Shown here piece by piece: positions 1 to 13,145 of a stretch of DNA of 64,000 bases (the first letter of the stretch is position 1; every line of letters begins with the position of its first letter). The notes beneath the pieces were generated by a model. That model worked only from the letters and a program-made list of their open reading frames with translations, did not search any database and was not told the DNA's origin. Source of the DNA: Salvia splendens. Lineage: Eukaryota > Streptophyta > Magnoliopsida > Lamiales > Lamiaceae. The stretch is taken from the NCBI RefSeq assembly GCF_004379255.2, contig NC_056042.1:30731928-30795927 (forward strand). Reading direction: 5' to 3'. Both the position numbers and the translations under genes were made by a program.

Positions 1-117
1 AATCGATATTTTTCCAATCGATAGAGCAATCAATCTATGTAATTTAATTCGGTAATTTGCTTGTATAACTTGTACTACTATTAATTTACATATTCCATTT
101 TTCTCTTTTCCTACATG

Positions 118-128
118 TCTATAAATAC
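118..128 (+). promoter_or_regulatory. Probable TATA box of the BTB-TAZ gene
   Basis: The sequence TCTATAAATAC is a good plant TATA box about 180 bp upstream of the chosen ATG at 301. It implies a leader of roughly 150 nt. No transcript data are available here, so the assignment rests on motif and position only. Confidence 0.5.
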
Positions 129-300
129 ATGCTTCATTTCAATTGTTCATTTCACAGCTCTTTTTTCTCTTTTCTCCAACAAAAAACAAATCCTTCAAAT
201 TTCAAGCCTTCAAGTTTGGAAGCTCGAATCGAACCATCGCACTACAAATTTACACGATCTTCAACAAATACGATTGAATTAAACTCATATTTCCTGAAAA

Positions 301-2628
301 ATGGAGCTGCATTCAACTCCTCCGATTCACGGTGGCGCTACCGAAATGCCGCAACCCGATGTCCATGTCGTCACCTCCACTGGTTTACTCATTTCCGCAC
401 ACTCTAAATTTCTGGTACTCTCTCTCTCCTTCTCTAGCTAGACTCGTAAATCGTCCAAATTTGTAGAGTATTTCACAATAGTTGATCTCCTAAATCTGGA
501 TGCATTTGGATTCTGAATAAAAGGATTGATAAAATATGCTAATGATTGGTAGTTTCTACGAAATTTTGAAGGCTGCTGCGTCGCCGGTGCTGGAGAGCAT
601 GATTAATCGGCCACAGAAGCGGCGGAGCTCCGAACGGAAAATTCCCATACTTGGCGTGCCAGACAACGCCGTTTCCGTGTTCATTCAGTTTCTTTATTCG
701 TACAGGTTAGTTTCGGTCACGCAAAACGTGGCCAGTTATTATTTAATTGAGATACTCAATCTTAATTATTTATAGTATTGACATTTCTCATGATTGAAAT
801 CCCAATAGTCTTGGAACAACTTGAATAATATAACTACTAGTACTAGTACTATTTAATTTTTATAATTTACTGGCACTATTGGGTTTGACTAATTAAGACA
901 TAATTAATTTTCGTTCGATTACCTACATTGTTAGTTGATCATCAATCACATGCTCGTCTACTTTATTATATTTTGATACAGACTTCAATTTCGCTTTAAT
1001 TTTCTATTGGATTTGCTTTCTAAATATAAAAAATGATCAAGACGAATTGCATGAAATTTTAGAATCAAATCCGAAACTGAATTTCGTTGTAGTCATTTTT
1101 TATTATATGTTAATTAAAACAATTTCCAGATGCGATGAAGAACAGCTGAAGAAGTATGCAATTCATTTGCTTGCATTGTCACATGTATACTTGGTGCCAC
1201 AGCTAAAGCAGAGATGTACAAGGGCGTTGGTTGAGCATCTCACCATTGAGAATGTGGTGGATGTGCTTCAGCTAGCAAGACTATGCGATGCCCCCGATCT
1301 TCACCTCAAGTGCATGAACATGCTGTCGAAAAACTTCAAGGCACTTGAGAAGACCGAAGGCTGGAAGTTCATACAGAATCACGACCCCTTTCTCGAGCTC
1401 CAGATCTTGCAATCCATCGATGAATCTGAGTCGGTACACACCCTACCCTATCAATACATCTCTTTATAAAAAACTGGTATAAATATGTTTTCTGTCTCAT
1501 GGAATAGATGAAGAAGAGGACAAGGAGGCGTAGAAAGGAGCGCAGTTTGTATATAGAGCTAAGTGAGGCTATGTCCTGCCTCGAACATATATGCTCCGAG
1601 GGTTGCACTGGTGTTGGCCCACGTGATATGGATACGAGCAAAGAAAAGGGGCCTTGTAGCAAGTTCTCGACTTGCCACGGCCTCCAGCTTCTGATCAAGC
1701 ACGTTGGTGGCTGCAAGAAAAGGGTTAACGGAGGGTGTTTGCGCTGTAAACGGATGTGGCAGCTCTTTAGGCTGCATTCCTCCATTTGTGACCATCATGA
1801 TGAATGCAGAGTTCCTCTATGCAGGTAATATTTGTTATCTTCAATAGACACACTCAGTGTCCAATTTATTATCGTTGAGCTTTTTCTTTCACCTGTAGAA
1901 ATTTATGTGTATATTGTGAAATCTTGTTAGATTTATTACTTGTATTTGGTACCACAACTAGCCCCGGTCCCATATTCTTAACTGTTGCCATTTGCCCCTC
2001 AAAAACTTATAGTCATTACCTTTCTTCTCAATCACAAAAGCTATGATGAATAAAGACATACATGTATGGTCATTGTCACATTTGTCTCCTAAAGTGTGCC
2101 TTTCTTCCAAAGTAATGGTAGCGACGAGTCATTTTTTGATTCGTGATGGCTTAGCTCGATGTTTTTATCCTTGACCAGCGACGTACCAACTAGCGTATGA
2201 CTTTTTACCCTAGGAAAGACGTTAGGGTCGCGCTGGGTCATCCTTCGGATGTTGATGCTCATCCGAGATCGTTTCATGACTTGACCAAATTGAGGTTGTT
2301 CATGTGGGAATTTATTAGGACCAGTTCTCTCACATCATACATAGAATGTGGATTAAACTTCAATTTTATGTTTGTTTGTTGATTGCCAATAATTTGTCTT
2401 TGTTCTTGATATATTCTTGGTAAATATTCGACCGGGCTTAATGCGTGTTTTCACAGAAAGTTCAAGTCGAAGGAGGTGCGGGATGGGAGAGAAAGTGATG
2501 AGCTATGGAGATTGCTTGTGAGGAAGGTAGCATTGGCTAAAGCTATAATGTCTCTCCCAAAGAGGAAACGAGAAGAGGAGCCAAGAGAAGTGATGAACTA
2601 TCAAAAATTGAGTGGCTTAAAATTTTGA
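301..2628 (+). CDS. BTB/POZ and TAZ zinc-finger domain protein (BT1/BT2-like)
   Basis: Five exons give 346 residues: 301-414, 572-705, 1130-1433, 1508-1824, 2457-2628; all junctions are GT-AG and keep frame. Residues about 19-120 form a BTB/POZ domain (VHVVTSTGLLISAHSKFL, then LGVPDNAVSVFIQFLYSY), followed by a BACK-like helical stretch. Residues 186-196 are a basic, nuclear-localisation-like run (KKRTRRRRKER). Residues about 208-290 are a TAZ zinc finger with the expected spaced Cys/His, starting CLEHIC and ending RVPLCR. The basic C-terminal tail is where family members bind calmodulin. In Arabidopsis BT proteins are CUL3 adaptors and scaffolds in auxin, nitrate, sugar and stress responses; that role is inferred from the family. 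Length matches the family (about 350-370). The first ATG precedes the BTB domain directly. Confidence 0.9.
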
Positions 2629-4380
2629 AATCTACAATTAAAAGTTGGAACTCTTTATGTCTCTCAAGTTAATATATTTGATGTCCCAAAAAGTTTAATA
2701 CAGTTCATTAATTCAAGAACATGATCCATATTCTGCATTATATTAACCTTTCAAACAAATTTAATTTACCAAAAAACTACATTTCCTTTATACAGAGGGA
2801 GCTTTAATATTGTATTTTATCTACTCAAATCATATCTATAAGCTATTGCATAAAATAGAAGTTGACATGTTATCAAAATTTTGATGCTGTCCTGTATTAA
2901 TGGAGGAATGATATACTACATATCTTACATGAACTCTTTATATAAGCACCATTTCATGTTTCAAATATCATATAACTAAATTTGAGCGTTCATTTAGTTT
3001 CGGTGATAGTGAACTTCAATTTACAAATAATTAGCGTATAAAAATTTAAAGACGGTTAGAAACAAGGATCCCAATGATTAAAAGCCAAGTAATAAACTCT
3101 TGCGTCATCAAAGACAAAGAAGAAAATGACAAAATCCACTCATAGTCTTCATTTTATTTTCTTATTAAATATTGCAGGAATCTTGTATACAAATGGAAGT
3201 GGACATAATCATGGATTGAGTGTTTCACGAGTCTCAAAGTCCGATCTTGTAGATGTAATGTAGTAACTTATAGTTAATAGTCGAGACCCATATGGTAATA
3301 ATTAAATTACTAGAAGATTATGATATATTTCTTAATTACACTTGACGAGCGATAACAACAATTTAACAAGTACTGGTAAAGTAGTACTCCTTATCCTTTA
3401 TTAGGGTTCGAGCTTACAATAACCAAATTATTGTTTGAGTTCATATCTCAAGATGGCCATTTTGATAATGTAAAGATGATGTAGCTATTATGACTTCTAA
3501 AGAAAATAGATATACTGCCTTTGTGAGCAGAATAATGTTCAATTTTGTTATTGAGAAATATCACAATTTAAAGTTTTATTTATATTTTTCATAAAATAAA
3601 TGAATCTCATACTCCATTAAATTATTAATATTCTATTGTAAAACTTGTATACATAAAAATTGGACATATGTCTCATTAATTTTATGAATTCAACACTAAT
3701 TATATACGACCAGACTTAAACTCCTACTTAAAAAATACTTCATCCGTATGTGAATAGGAGTCCCGTTTTTTCATTTTAATCCGTCCGCGAATAGAAGTCT
3801 CAGTTCACTTTACCATGAATGATAATAAGGTCTCACATTCCACTAACTCATTCTACTCATATTTTATTTAAAACTAATATATAAGTAAGATTCATATTCT
3901 AATAACTTTTTCCCACTCACTTTTCTTAACATTTCTTAAAATTTGTATCACCAAAAAATGAAACTTTTAATGGCGGGTAGAAGGAGTACGACTGACCATA
4001 AAAAGAAAGTAGGATTCACTGTTACACGCTTTTAATTATTACTTTAATCAAACGTAATCATAGCTGTGGGCAGTTAATCTATTATTAAGCGTAAATAAAG
4101 ATTTCAAACATTTGATAAGTTTCATGTTAGTGAAGAGAGCATCTTTGTTGGAAAGTAGCACTATGTGGCAGGCAGGCGACAACATGAAAATGAAACACGA
4201 CTAAGTCGGTTGGTTGAGTCAATTTTTTGAAACTTTCTTGAGCATATTAATTTCTTCTTCTTCTTCTTCGCATAAATACAACTAGTATTTTCTAGTGCTA
4301 CATTCAGTCCCGGCTTTCCCATTTGCTTGCAATTACTAAACAATTGCCATGTTGAATTTGAACATGGATTATTTTATTAG
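2629..4380. other. Intergenic, AT-rich, no gene seen
   Basis: No convincing exon on either strand. It holds the 3' UTR of the BTB-TAZ gene and a weak Stowaway-like relic near 3737-3990. A short CTT run lies near 4255-4270. Confidence 0.5.
3737..3990. mobile_element. Degenerate Stowaway-like MITE
   Basis: The ends read ACTTCATCCGTATGTGAATAGG and a reverse-complement-like GGCGGGTAGAAGGAGTA, a decayed version of the CTCCCTCCGTCCC terminal repeat seen repeatedly later in the window. The interior is AT-rich and noncoding. Confidence 0.45.
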
Positions 4381-4573
4381 TCACCTTTCAAGATCACTGA
4401 GCTGAAAGTGGTAAAGTAAGGTTTTATCTTTCGTTGTTGTTTCCTTTCAATTTCCTTTGATGGACGTGGGAAAAAGGCTGGTCTTTCTCTGCTTTTTCCT
4501 CGCATGTCTTATTCTAAGATTGTATTTTGGAAAGTGGGGTTGATTTAGCTTCTTGACATGTGTGTGTGAAATT

Positions 4574-4999
4574 GAATTCTTGCTCGCATCATTTTTCATT
4601 AACTGAAAAGTTACTTCATTTGTTGGCTCTTTGTTTGTTTGTGTGAATTTTAATTGGTGGGGAAGTGTATTGCTTTGGATAGTATCCGACAAAGGTAATC
4701 TATGCTCCCCTCTCTCTTATGTTGCGATTTGTGAGTGGATTTTGTGTATTTAGCTTATATATGTGGATGAAACTATGGCCTCTGAAAAGTAATTTTTTAG
4801 AGGCTGGTTGTTGAATTCTTGCTCATAGATTTTTTGATTAACTGAAAACTTACAGCATTTGTTGTTGTTGTTGTTGTTGTTTTACTATTGTGTGTCAATT
4901 TTGGTTGAGAGGTCTATTTCTTTGAAAAATCTCTAGGAAAGGTAATATATTCTTCTCTCTCTCATGTTGCTATTTGTGGATGGAATTTGTTGATTTTGG
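4574..4999 (+). repeat. Diverged tandem duplication in the CNGC leader region
   Basis: About 4574-4745 and 4813-4999 are related copies. Both start GAATTCTTGCTC, continue with ATTAACTGAAAA.TTAC and CATTTGTTG, and contain a splice-donor-like AAAGGTAAT (GT at 4695 and 4942) followed by a CT-rich stretch and ATGTTGC.ATTTGTG. Copy 2 carries an expanded TTG run near 4860-4880. They lie just upstream of the acceptor at 5060 that precedes the channel start codon. Confidence 0.65.
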
Positions 5000-5074
5000 G
5001 AAAGATTGATGGAGAATTAGAAAACAGAAAGGAAAGAATAAGAGTAATTTCTGTTTGCAGGTGTATTTGAAGCA

Positions 5075-8000
5075 ATGGATGCTTCATCGAGAGATGAAGC
5101 ACCTATGCTGCCAGCTACATATTTACAGTCTGATAATGGCGGCTCCTCTACAAGAAGAGGGATTTCTGGTAGGACGAGGAGTGTGTCAATGTCTTTCGCT
5201 ACGGAGTCTCCACATCCATCTGAATACCAGCAAAATCTAGTTGGCTTCACTGGCCCTTTGAGGGCTGTGAAGCAAAATTCTCAAGTACAGATGAGTGGTC
5301 CGTTAAATCCTAACCGGAACAACGAGCTAGTCTTTAGGCCTCCTCAGACAGCTGCTGAGGCTGAGAATCGGGCCAGGAATGGAGATGGGGACTACGTGGG
5401 GAAGAATGAGCACCTCTGGAGGTCTGGGCAGCTCGGAAAGTGCAGTGACCCCTACTGCACAGCTTGCCCCATGTTCTATGATGCTAAGGGGCAGCAGAAG
5501 CCGTCAAGGACAACAGCGATGATTGATGCTAAGGTATTACTGTTTGTTGCATTCATGGCCTTTTTGTACTTATCAGTTTGTGGAGAGTATATGTGAGTGC
5601 TTGGTTTATGAGGGTGTTAGCAATGATTGAGTGGTTACTGATGAATTCAGTGAGAGGTCTGCCTCAGAATAGATGGGGAAATTGTATTGAATATTCAAAT
5701 TAGATGCCAAATATTTTAAAATAGTGTCATTTTTGTATCCTGGCTTGTGCAATTTTAGTTTTTAACAATTCTTGCATTGAATTGTGGTATTGAGGTCAAT
5801 GATTTCTTTGCTTACATGACATCAATGGAAATGAATACTTTTAGCTTTGAAATAACTAAAACAAAGAGATATGTCTTGTGCTGCTGTGTTTGCTCACATC
5901 CCCTTCAGTTATGGTTCTTCAGTGCGATTTCAGAGACTGGATTGGTACTGAGATTATGCCAATTATAATACTTTTGTTTGGCGTAGATTTATTTTTGTAA
6001 AATGGTTTTCTTGGCATTTCTTTCGGTAGTGGACTACTAAGTCTTATAAATTTGGAGTTCTCCATAATGGTAAAAAAGTCTCATTTATGAGTTTTTGGTG
6101 TTTTCGTGGCAAATTTGTTGGTATTTTCTATGTGCTTTATCTTTTTCTGCTAACAAGTTCAGGCATTGCCCTCATAGTGTGTGACCCTCTTTTGCAGTAT
6201 CGCAATATGTTCTATGGCGATGCACAAAGTTGGGCAAAGAGAATGCGTTCGCGTTTTCTTTCTTATATTCCTGGGGTTATTAATCCTCATGCAAAACTCG
6301 TTCAGTGGTGGAACAAGTTCTTCGTTATCTTTTGCATTGTCGCGTCATTTCTCGACCCATTTTTCTTTTTCCTATTGTTTATGCGCAAGGTATGCTTCTT
6401 AGAGTTTGTTGTTCATGTTTCCATTTTTTTGTGGCTGTGATCTCCTTGTCAATACTATCACCCCTATATGTTTTACATAATACAATTCTTATTGAATGTT
6501 TTATGTATCAATAAAGAATGTGAACAAACTCAGTTACAATTGACTTAATTTGACCATCATCCTGCAGGATTACAACTGCGTCGCATTACTTAAGCCTAAG
6601 ACACGAGAATTTCTCATCTTAAGGACCATTACCGACTGCGTTTATATAATGCATATCCTCCTTCAGGTATAAGGCTCAATATCACCCTGCTTTGAAGCAT
6701 TTCCTCTTGCCTTTTCAAATGTATACCAATTTTTATTTATTTTTTAAATGCAGAAAAAGGTGTCTTTCATTTTGAGTGGTACTTATATAATGCATGTGAT
6801 GATTTTTATCTTTCCCTCATTTTAGAATAAGCCAGTTGTCCGTCTAATGCTGACTAGCAGAAGTAGGGTTGGTATTTGAACAATCACATCAACTGTTACA
6901 AAAATGGGCACGTATGATCGAAATCGCACTTCAATGTGATTTCTGGTACTTTTTTCTGAGCATGTTTTACAAGTGAAGGTGCGTTGTCATTTTGCAGTTC
7001 AGGCTAGCTTATGTTGCTCCTGAAACAAGAGTTGCAGGGTCTGGCGATTTAGTTGACGATCCTAAGAAAATTGCCTGGAATTATTTCACGACATACTTTC
7101 CTGTTGATCTAGTTGTTGTACTTCCCATGCCACAGGTGTGCCTTTGCCATCTGTGTTGGATTTTTACCTTTTCTTCCATAATTTTACTTTCAACCAGCTC
7201 TACTATGGAGTACCATTATGCAACAGAGAGTCTCTTCTATTGTTCTCGTATTCCATGAATTACATGTACTACTTTGCAAGCACCTCTCAAGCTTGATGTC
7301 TACTAAAATCGACTCCTCTGTGTTCCTGTAGATTATTTTAATATTTTTCTTACCACACTCTGCCTCGTCACCTGGAAACGAAATTATAAAATATGTCCTT
7401 CCATCGGCAATTCTCGTTCAGTATATACCAAGGCTGAGCAGATTCTTACCTTTGGTTGCTGGTTTTTCCCCAACTGGCTTCATTTTTGAGTCAGCCTGGG
7501 CGAATTTCCTCATGAATCTTCTCACGTACATTTTGGCGAGCCATGTGGTTGGCTCATGCTGGTATCTTCTTAGCATACAGGTTCGATCTTTCATTTCAGA
7601 GCGCTATCCCTCATTTTGGAAACATTTCTCACCTGATTTCTGTCGATTTACTCGTGCAGAGAGTCAATAAGTGCCTTCAAGATGTATGTGACAGGAACAA
7701 AACCAGTAACTGTATGAAATACCTCAGCTGTAATCATAATTATGAGAAGAGGTTTGCAGACATTCCGGACTGGAATGACTGGAAAAATAATGAAAATGCA
7801 AGTGCTTGTTTTACGAAAGACGGTTTTGACTTCGGGATATGTGAAGCTGCTGTCAATCTGACCACCCACAAGGACATTTTCGATAGATACTTGTATTCAC
7901 TCTTTTGGGGGTTCCAGGTAACTTAGTTCTACACGTGTTTTTTGTTTATGTCGTTTCCTTAATAATCTGCCTTCACGGCCTATAAAAAATCCGTGTTGTG

Positions 8001-9947
8001 ATTGTTTATGAAGCAAATTAGTACGCTAGCTGGGAATCAGGAGCCGAGCTACATGCCTCTCGAAGTTGTTTTCACCATGTTCATAATAGGGATTGGTCTG
8101 CTGCTTTTCGCTCTTCTGATTGGGAATATGCAGAACTTTCTGCAGGCACTTGGACGCAGGTGCACACTCGACTGAAATGACATGATAATTGTATAATATA
8201 CGGATTTCGTATCTTTATTCTCTAGTTTCCCAGTCACTTTGTGCTTAAGTGGAGTTAATCATTCAAGTGCTCGTAGAAGAAAATTCTTTGGGACTAAGTA
8301 ATGACATTTTTTTTCCTTCAGGAGGTTAGAAAAGTCTTTAAGAGGCCGCGATGTTGAACAATGGATGAGCCATCGTCGCTTACCTAAACATCTTCGAAGG
8401 TTCCATATTCTTTATCTTTCTTTCTTATGATCATTGCTGATTGTTTCATTTTTTTTTTTTTTTTTACCCTTCGTAATTTACCTTTTAGCCTCATGTTTAT
8501 TGCAAGTAGTGAACGTCGTATTTTCCAAGTTGCATTCGCAATAGGTTACATCCGGGTTCTTACGTGTGTCTTGAACAACTTGACAACAAACTGCAGTAGT
8601 CTCTTAAATAGCTTCAAAATATTCCAATTGTAAAATCACAATTGGAGCTAGAAACTATATGTATGACCTAATTGAGCAGATGTGTATGTGTTTGTTCCCT
8701 TGCAGGCAAGTCCGAGCTGCAGAACGCTTCAACTGGGCAGCAACTAGGGGTGTAAACGAAGACTCGCTGATAGAGAACTTGCCAGAGGACCTTCAACGAG
8801 AAATTAGGCGCCATCTCTTTAAGTTCGTCAAGAAAGTAAATTCTCAAACATATTTATCAGAGATTTCTTAGTTAGCAGTAATATCAAACGCCATTAACAG
8901 GTACGGATTTTTCAACTTCTCGATGAACCTGTCATTGATGCTATACAAGAGAAGCTGAAGACAAGATCCTACATCAAAAACACTAAGATACTATATCCGG
9001 GTGGTCTAGTTGATAAAATAGTATTTATAATTCGTGGAAAGATGAAAAGCACGGGAGAAGATGGCAACGATTCTATCCTGTCTGAAGGCGATGTTTGCGG
9101 AGAAGAACTACTTACCTGGTGCCTCGAACATTCTTCCGTCAGTAAAGGTAAAATCTCAAGCCTCCCACTTTCCATTTTCCACTTCTTTTTAGTCAGCTAG
9201 CTTTTATCTCTCGTATTTTTACGTCACATCTTATATTTCACTCATAATACGTCGACGTCGTTTTCGTTTATTCATAATCTTCAGATGGAACGAGTATTAG
9301 ACTTCCACGACACGGGCTGTTGAGCGACAGGCAGGTAACTTGCTTAACAAACGTCGAAGCCTTTGTATTACGAGCTGCTGATTTTGAAGAAGTGGCGGGT
9401 CTCTTCACAAGATTTTTGAAGATTCCACTCGTTCAGGGCGCCATAAGGTAACTATGACCCATTTTGCAATTTCAATGCTACTTTCAAAAGGTTATTTCCT
9501 TTTTCAAGTCTAGCTTCAGCTCAACTGCTATAGAAGCTCAAGCATAAGGTCGTGGAAACTCTAAATGACCAAAGCTCGAGCTCATATATATGAGTAGCGG
9601 ATATATGAAGAAAGAAATTCGGGGGACTCCATTGTTATTTAAATATGAAGTCATTTCAAGTTCAATACACGCCTCGTCTTGCTGCCTTGTTGAAACAGAA
9701 CTAAATGAAATACAGTTTAAAGACACATCATATAGTGCTTCTTGTTGCCTCCTTTGACATCTCCCGTCGTTGATTCTCTTGTTGCAGGTATGAATCACCG
9801 CATTGGCGTGGAATTGCAGCTAGACGAATCCAACTAGCATGGAGACACAAAAGGAAGCAAACAAATCGAGTTGATTCAAGTCAAGTAGGTTCCTCAAGGT
9901 CACCGCACAACTTGTCATATCGGACTAGAAGCAAGCGTAAATATTAG
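5075..9947 (+). CDS. Cyclic nucleotide-gated ion channel, CNGC19/20 (group IVa) type
   Basis: Twelve coding exons give 772 residues: 5075-5533, 6198-6389, 6568-6666, 6998-7135, 7332-7580, 7660-7917, 8014-8159, 8322-8399, 8706-8835, 8901-9147, 9285-9447, 9788-9947. All are GT-AG and in phase. The N-terminus has the group IVa signature, including LGKCSDPYCTACPMFY. Transmembrane segments lie in exons 2-5. The pore spans exons 6 and 7 (YLYSLFWGFQ, then QISTLAGNQEPSY), and S6 is FTMFIIGIGLLLFALLIGNM. The C-linker contains RFNWAATRGVNE. The cyclic nucleotide-binding domain is at about 585-700 with the cassette EGDVCGEELLTWCLE. An IQ-type calmodulin site follows (ARRIQLAWRHKRK). Arabidopsis relatives are calcium-permeable channels in immunity and salt responses; that role is inferred. 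An acceptor at 5060 implies a spliced 5' UTR. Confidence 0.93.
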
Positions 9948-10440
9948 ACATACTCTAGGTTCTACAAGATAGATTCATGTTCTTGTAACGGATTCTAGCC
10001 AATTGAAAGGAGCTTCTGGCCGACCGAGAGTTGCACGATCTGCTTGGCTCATGGCTTTCTTATCCTCTCGGCCTTGTTTGATAGCACGTTTGAGTATACT
10101 TTACTCGATGATCGATCTGCTCTTCCACTCTGTAGGAGCCATTTTGTGTAGGACAGTTTTGTATGTTAGGACGTTCCAAAGTTTTTTTCTGTATAAAGTA
10201 AGCATGGATCTAGAAGGGTTACAGAAACAAATTTTATGTTGATTATTTTTATATAGATATCTTTTTTAACTACTGGCAATCTAGTTTCAAGCCTCTGGCT
10301 GTTGCCTCAAAGTTGAGAGTATACATCATTTTTTATCAACAATCAGCCATGTGATATTATTCTTTGCGACCCAAAATATTTGCTCAGTTATTCTTGTAAA
10401 TTTTCAATAAAAGCTCAATACCACATAAAGAGTAAACCAA
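9948..10440 (+). other. 3' UTR of the CNGC-like gene and convergent spacer
   Basis: T-rich sequence follows the channel stop, with AATAAA-type signals near 10408. The neighbouring RPC7-like gene ends on the opposite strand at 10692, so the two genes converge. Nothing else is seen. Confidence 0.4.
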
Positions 10441-10691
10441 AGACCAAAAAGTTTATTTCGTTGTGCAGCTTATAATAAGTAAACACTACTATCTGGAACA
10501 CCACTAAAAAATTGATAACATAACTCCTAGTAAACAAGGCCTAAATCCTACCAACGGTTGATGTTTTTTTCTTTCTTTAAGAAACAAAAAAATATATATA
10601 TACCATACTATAACACCGTCAAAATTAGAGCTTATGTTGCAAGGAAAAATATACCACAAGTAGCCTAGTTGTTGATCAATGTAATGCTAAC

Positions 10692-12669
10692 TCAAAAAAT
10701 CCCTGCATCTGCAAACATCAGAAATTCATAAGTGGAGATCAAAGGAAACATAAGTTGAAAAGCAAAAGCCATAAGCAAGATCAAGTATACCATCCTCGTT
10801 TGCCTCGTCCTCCATGTTAAAGTCATCTTCATCGTCATCAACGTATTCACCCTGTAAATTGCATATGTATTAGCTACAGTTCATATAATTCTAATCCAGG
10901 GGAATATATCTCAAACAAATCAACAGAAACTTAACTGAGTGAATAATTTGAAAAACAAGCATTCACAAGATTGTCAGATGTTGAATTAGCAGAAAAATAA
11001 GGTTTATGGTGAAAATTATGTAAGTTGAGTGAGATGCACGAGGTCAGCAATATACCTTCGTATAATCATTGTCATCACTAAATTCTTCATCTTCTTCATT
11101 TTCCTCCTCTTCGTTTTCTTCTTCAGTTCCCTAAAAGTACATATTCCATAGACAAAAAAAAGATGAAAACAATGATCAAAATGACATAGTAAAAGCACAA
11201 GAAGTAAGACATACTTCGAGTAACTCAGATGAAGTAAACGGTAAAAATAATTCAGTTGAGATATGAAAATTTACCTTTCGCTTTTCCTCAAGCTTCTCAA
11301 ACTGATCAAGTTTGTTCAAGTCTGTTATAATCAATTCAAATTTTCATTACTCACCAGCGCATTTTTGAAAATAAAATTCAAATGGAAAAAAGTGCTCACA
11401 AATAGGGCAGATTTAAGCGACATCCATGATTATGATGATCGTCAACAAATAACAATATTAATTCTTGTGAACTTATTACCTATTTCATTGTCCCACTTGA
11501 CTCTCTTGAAAGTCTGCTGTCCACCTGTTTACGTGAAAGAATATATGAGATACATGAGACGAAGAAAATTCACGGGGCAATCTGAAAATTGATGCTACTA
11601 ACTAAGACAGCTGTTTAATATACAAACAGAACATCGACCTCTGACTAGTTCTGCAGGCATATGATCTTTGTCCATCATTATTAAGTGATGGAGTGGTTGC
11701 TTAACAGTTGTTGCCTGCAATTTCTTATCCGAGTACCTCTCTATGTCTAGTTTTTGCGTTTCTGCAATAATTTATAGAGACATATCAGACCAACTGAATG
11801 CAAGCAACTGCATGAAATAAAAACTCAAAAGACACAATTATTAGTAGCACGTTGACTGCATTGCAAGTTCATTAACAACAAAGCAGGACGACATATTCAG
11901 ATGAGATATAGCTTTTCCAATTGTCATTTTCAATTTTTATAGCACGCTTTTCTCCATAAAGCCTAAAGCATCATACATAATATCTGCCACAACATACCCA
12001 AACAGTAGGATGCTCGGTCAAAACAGATGAAATTTTGTATGTAATTTCTAAGAACACGGTTACACTAAACAATAAGTTTCCATTGAATTGATTATATCTT
12101 TTGGTAAAGTTTAAACAAATAGATTCTCAAATCAGGTCTCATAATACATGATTAATAAACATTAGTTATGTAAATCACATTAGAAAAAAATGGGATGAAA
12201 ACAAATTCACATCCCAGCTATACCTGCCTTTCAAAGTATCATACAAACTCCCCTAATTTGAAATCGGATCATGGCAGAACTGTCCATCAGCAGAGAGCAA
12301 AGTGGCAAAAATGATCAGAAATTAGAAAGGGGGAAACGTACTCTGTAGGGTTAGCTTTCTATCTTGGTAATGGTAAGGAGATGTCTCAAAAAAGGTCTGC
12401 AGACTCTGTGACCAGGACACAAACTGAGAATACTTCTTTACTTCTTCCACATAATACTTCACAAAGCCTATTGCAATTTCCTATTAATCAATCAATCAAT
12501 CAATCAAATTCGCCTCCAGATCAAAACTACGCCAGATAACTAAACTGCGTGTATAAAAAGAAAGTAGGATATGTGGCGTTACCGGAAAGAGATCGAAGGG
12601 CATTTGCTTGGCTCTAGGAGGCCCTCCATGGCCACGGCCGCGGCCGCCCCCTCTTCCTCTGAATGACAT
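10692..12669 (-). CDS. DNA-directed RNA polymerase III subunit RPC7-like (Rpc31 family)
   Basis: Eight coding exons on the minus strand give 197 residues: 12669-12583, 12480-12342, 11761-11639, 11524-11480, 11321-11275, 11130-11056, 10851-10791, 10708-10692. All junctions are GT-AG and in phase. The N-terminus is a Gly/Arg stretch (MSFRGRGGGRGRGHGG) followed by MPFDLFP, matching plant RPC7-like proteins. The middle contains LDIERYSDK and FKRVKWDNE. The C-terminus is strongly acidic (EEENEEEENEEDEE, then DDDEDDFNMEDE), typical of Rpc31. Rpc31 belongs to the Pol III subcomplex (RPC3-RPC6-RPC7) needed to start transcription of tRNA and 5S genes; this role is from the family. The last exon codes only five residues before the stop. 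Confidence 0.88.
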
Positions 12670-12984
12670 GTATTTTCTGGTCGCCGCAGCGTTTTGAAGA
12701 ATGAGTCTGGTTAGTGTAAAAGTGGGCGCCCATTATCAATCGTTATTGAAGTCTGATTCTGGATTTCTACATTAACTATGCAAAACAAGTTTTCTTGGGA
12801 AAAATCGCATCAAATACTTCAGGCAAATTTGTTCCGAAGCAACTGATCTATCCAGTTTCTGTACAGATTCAGTTTTCCATACATTTATGCAGATTCAGTT
12901 TCCTAATGCAATATCTGATCAATTTAACAAAACACATAGTGAAGAGCATACCTGCCATGTTAAATGAATTTATATGAAGAATTA

Positions 12985-13145
12985 GATCTGTTAAATTCTC
13001 TAAAAATTCTGTCCCACATCGACTTGGTGAAGATCCCATCTAATCTATATAAGTGTGGATAACCCTCCTCCTTATAAGGCCTTTTAAGGGGTGAGTGGCC
13101 CATTTCTAATAAGAACTATGTTACATTATTTATTGGTTAAATTAG
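12985..13145 (+). repeat. Retroelement-like remnant in the leader intron
   Basis: The stretch TGTCCCACATCGACTTGG, followed by ATATAAGTGTGGATAACCC and a CTTATAAGGCCTTTTAAGGGG palindrome, resembles the LTR/TRIM-type sequence common in plant genomes. No partner repeat or target duplication was found. Confidence 0.35.

Noticed and set aside
5777..6180. Small ORFs in the first coding intron of the channel gene
   Set aside because: They lie in an intron bounded by good GT-AG sites and join poorly to neighbouring exons.
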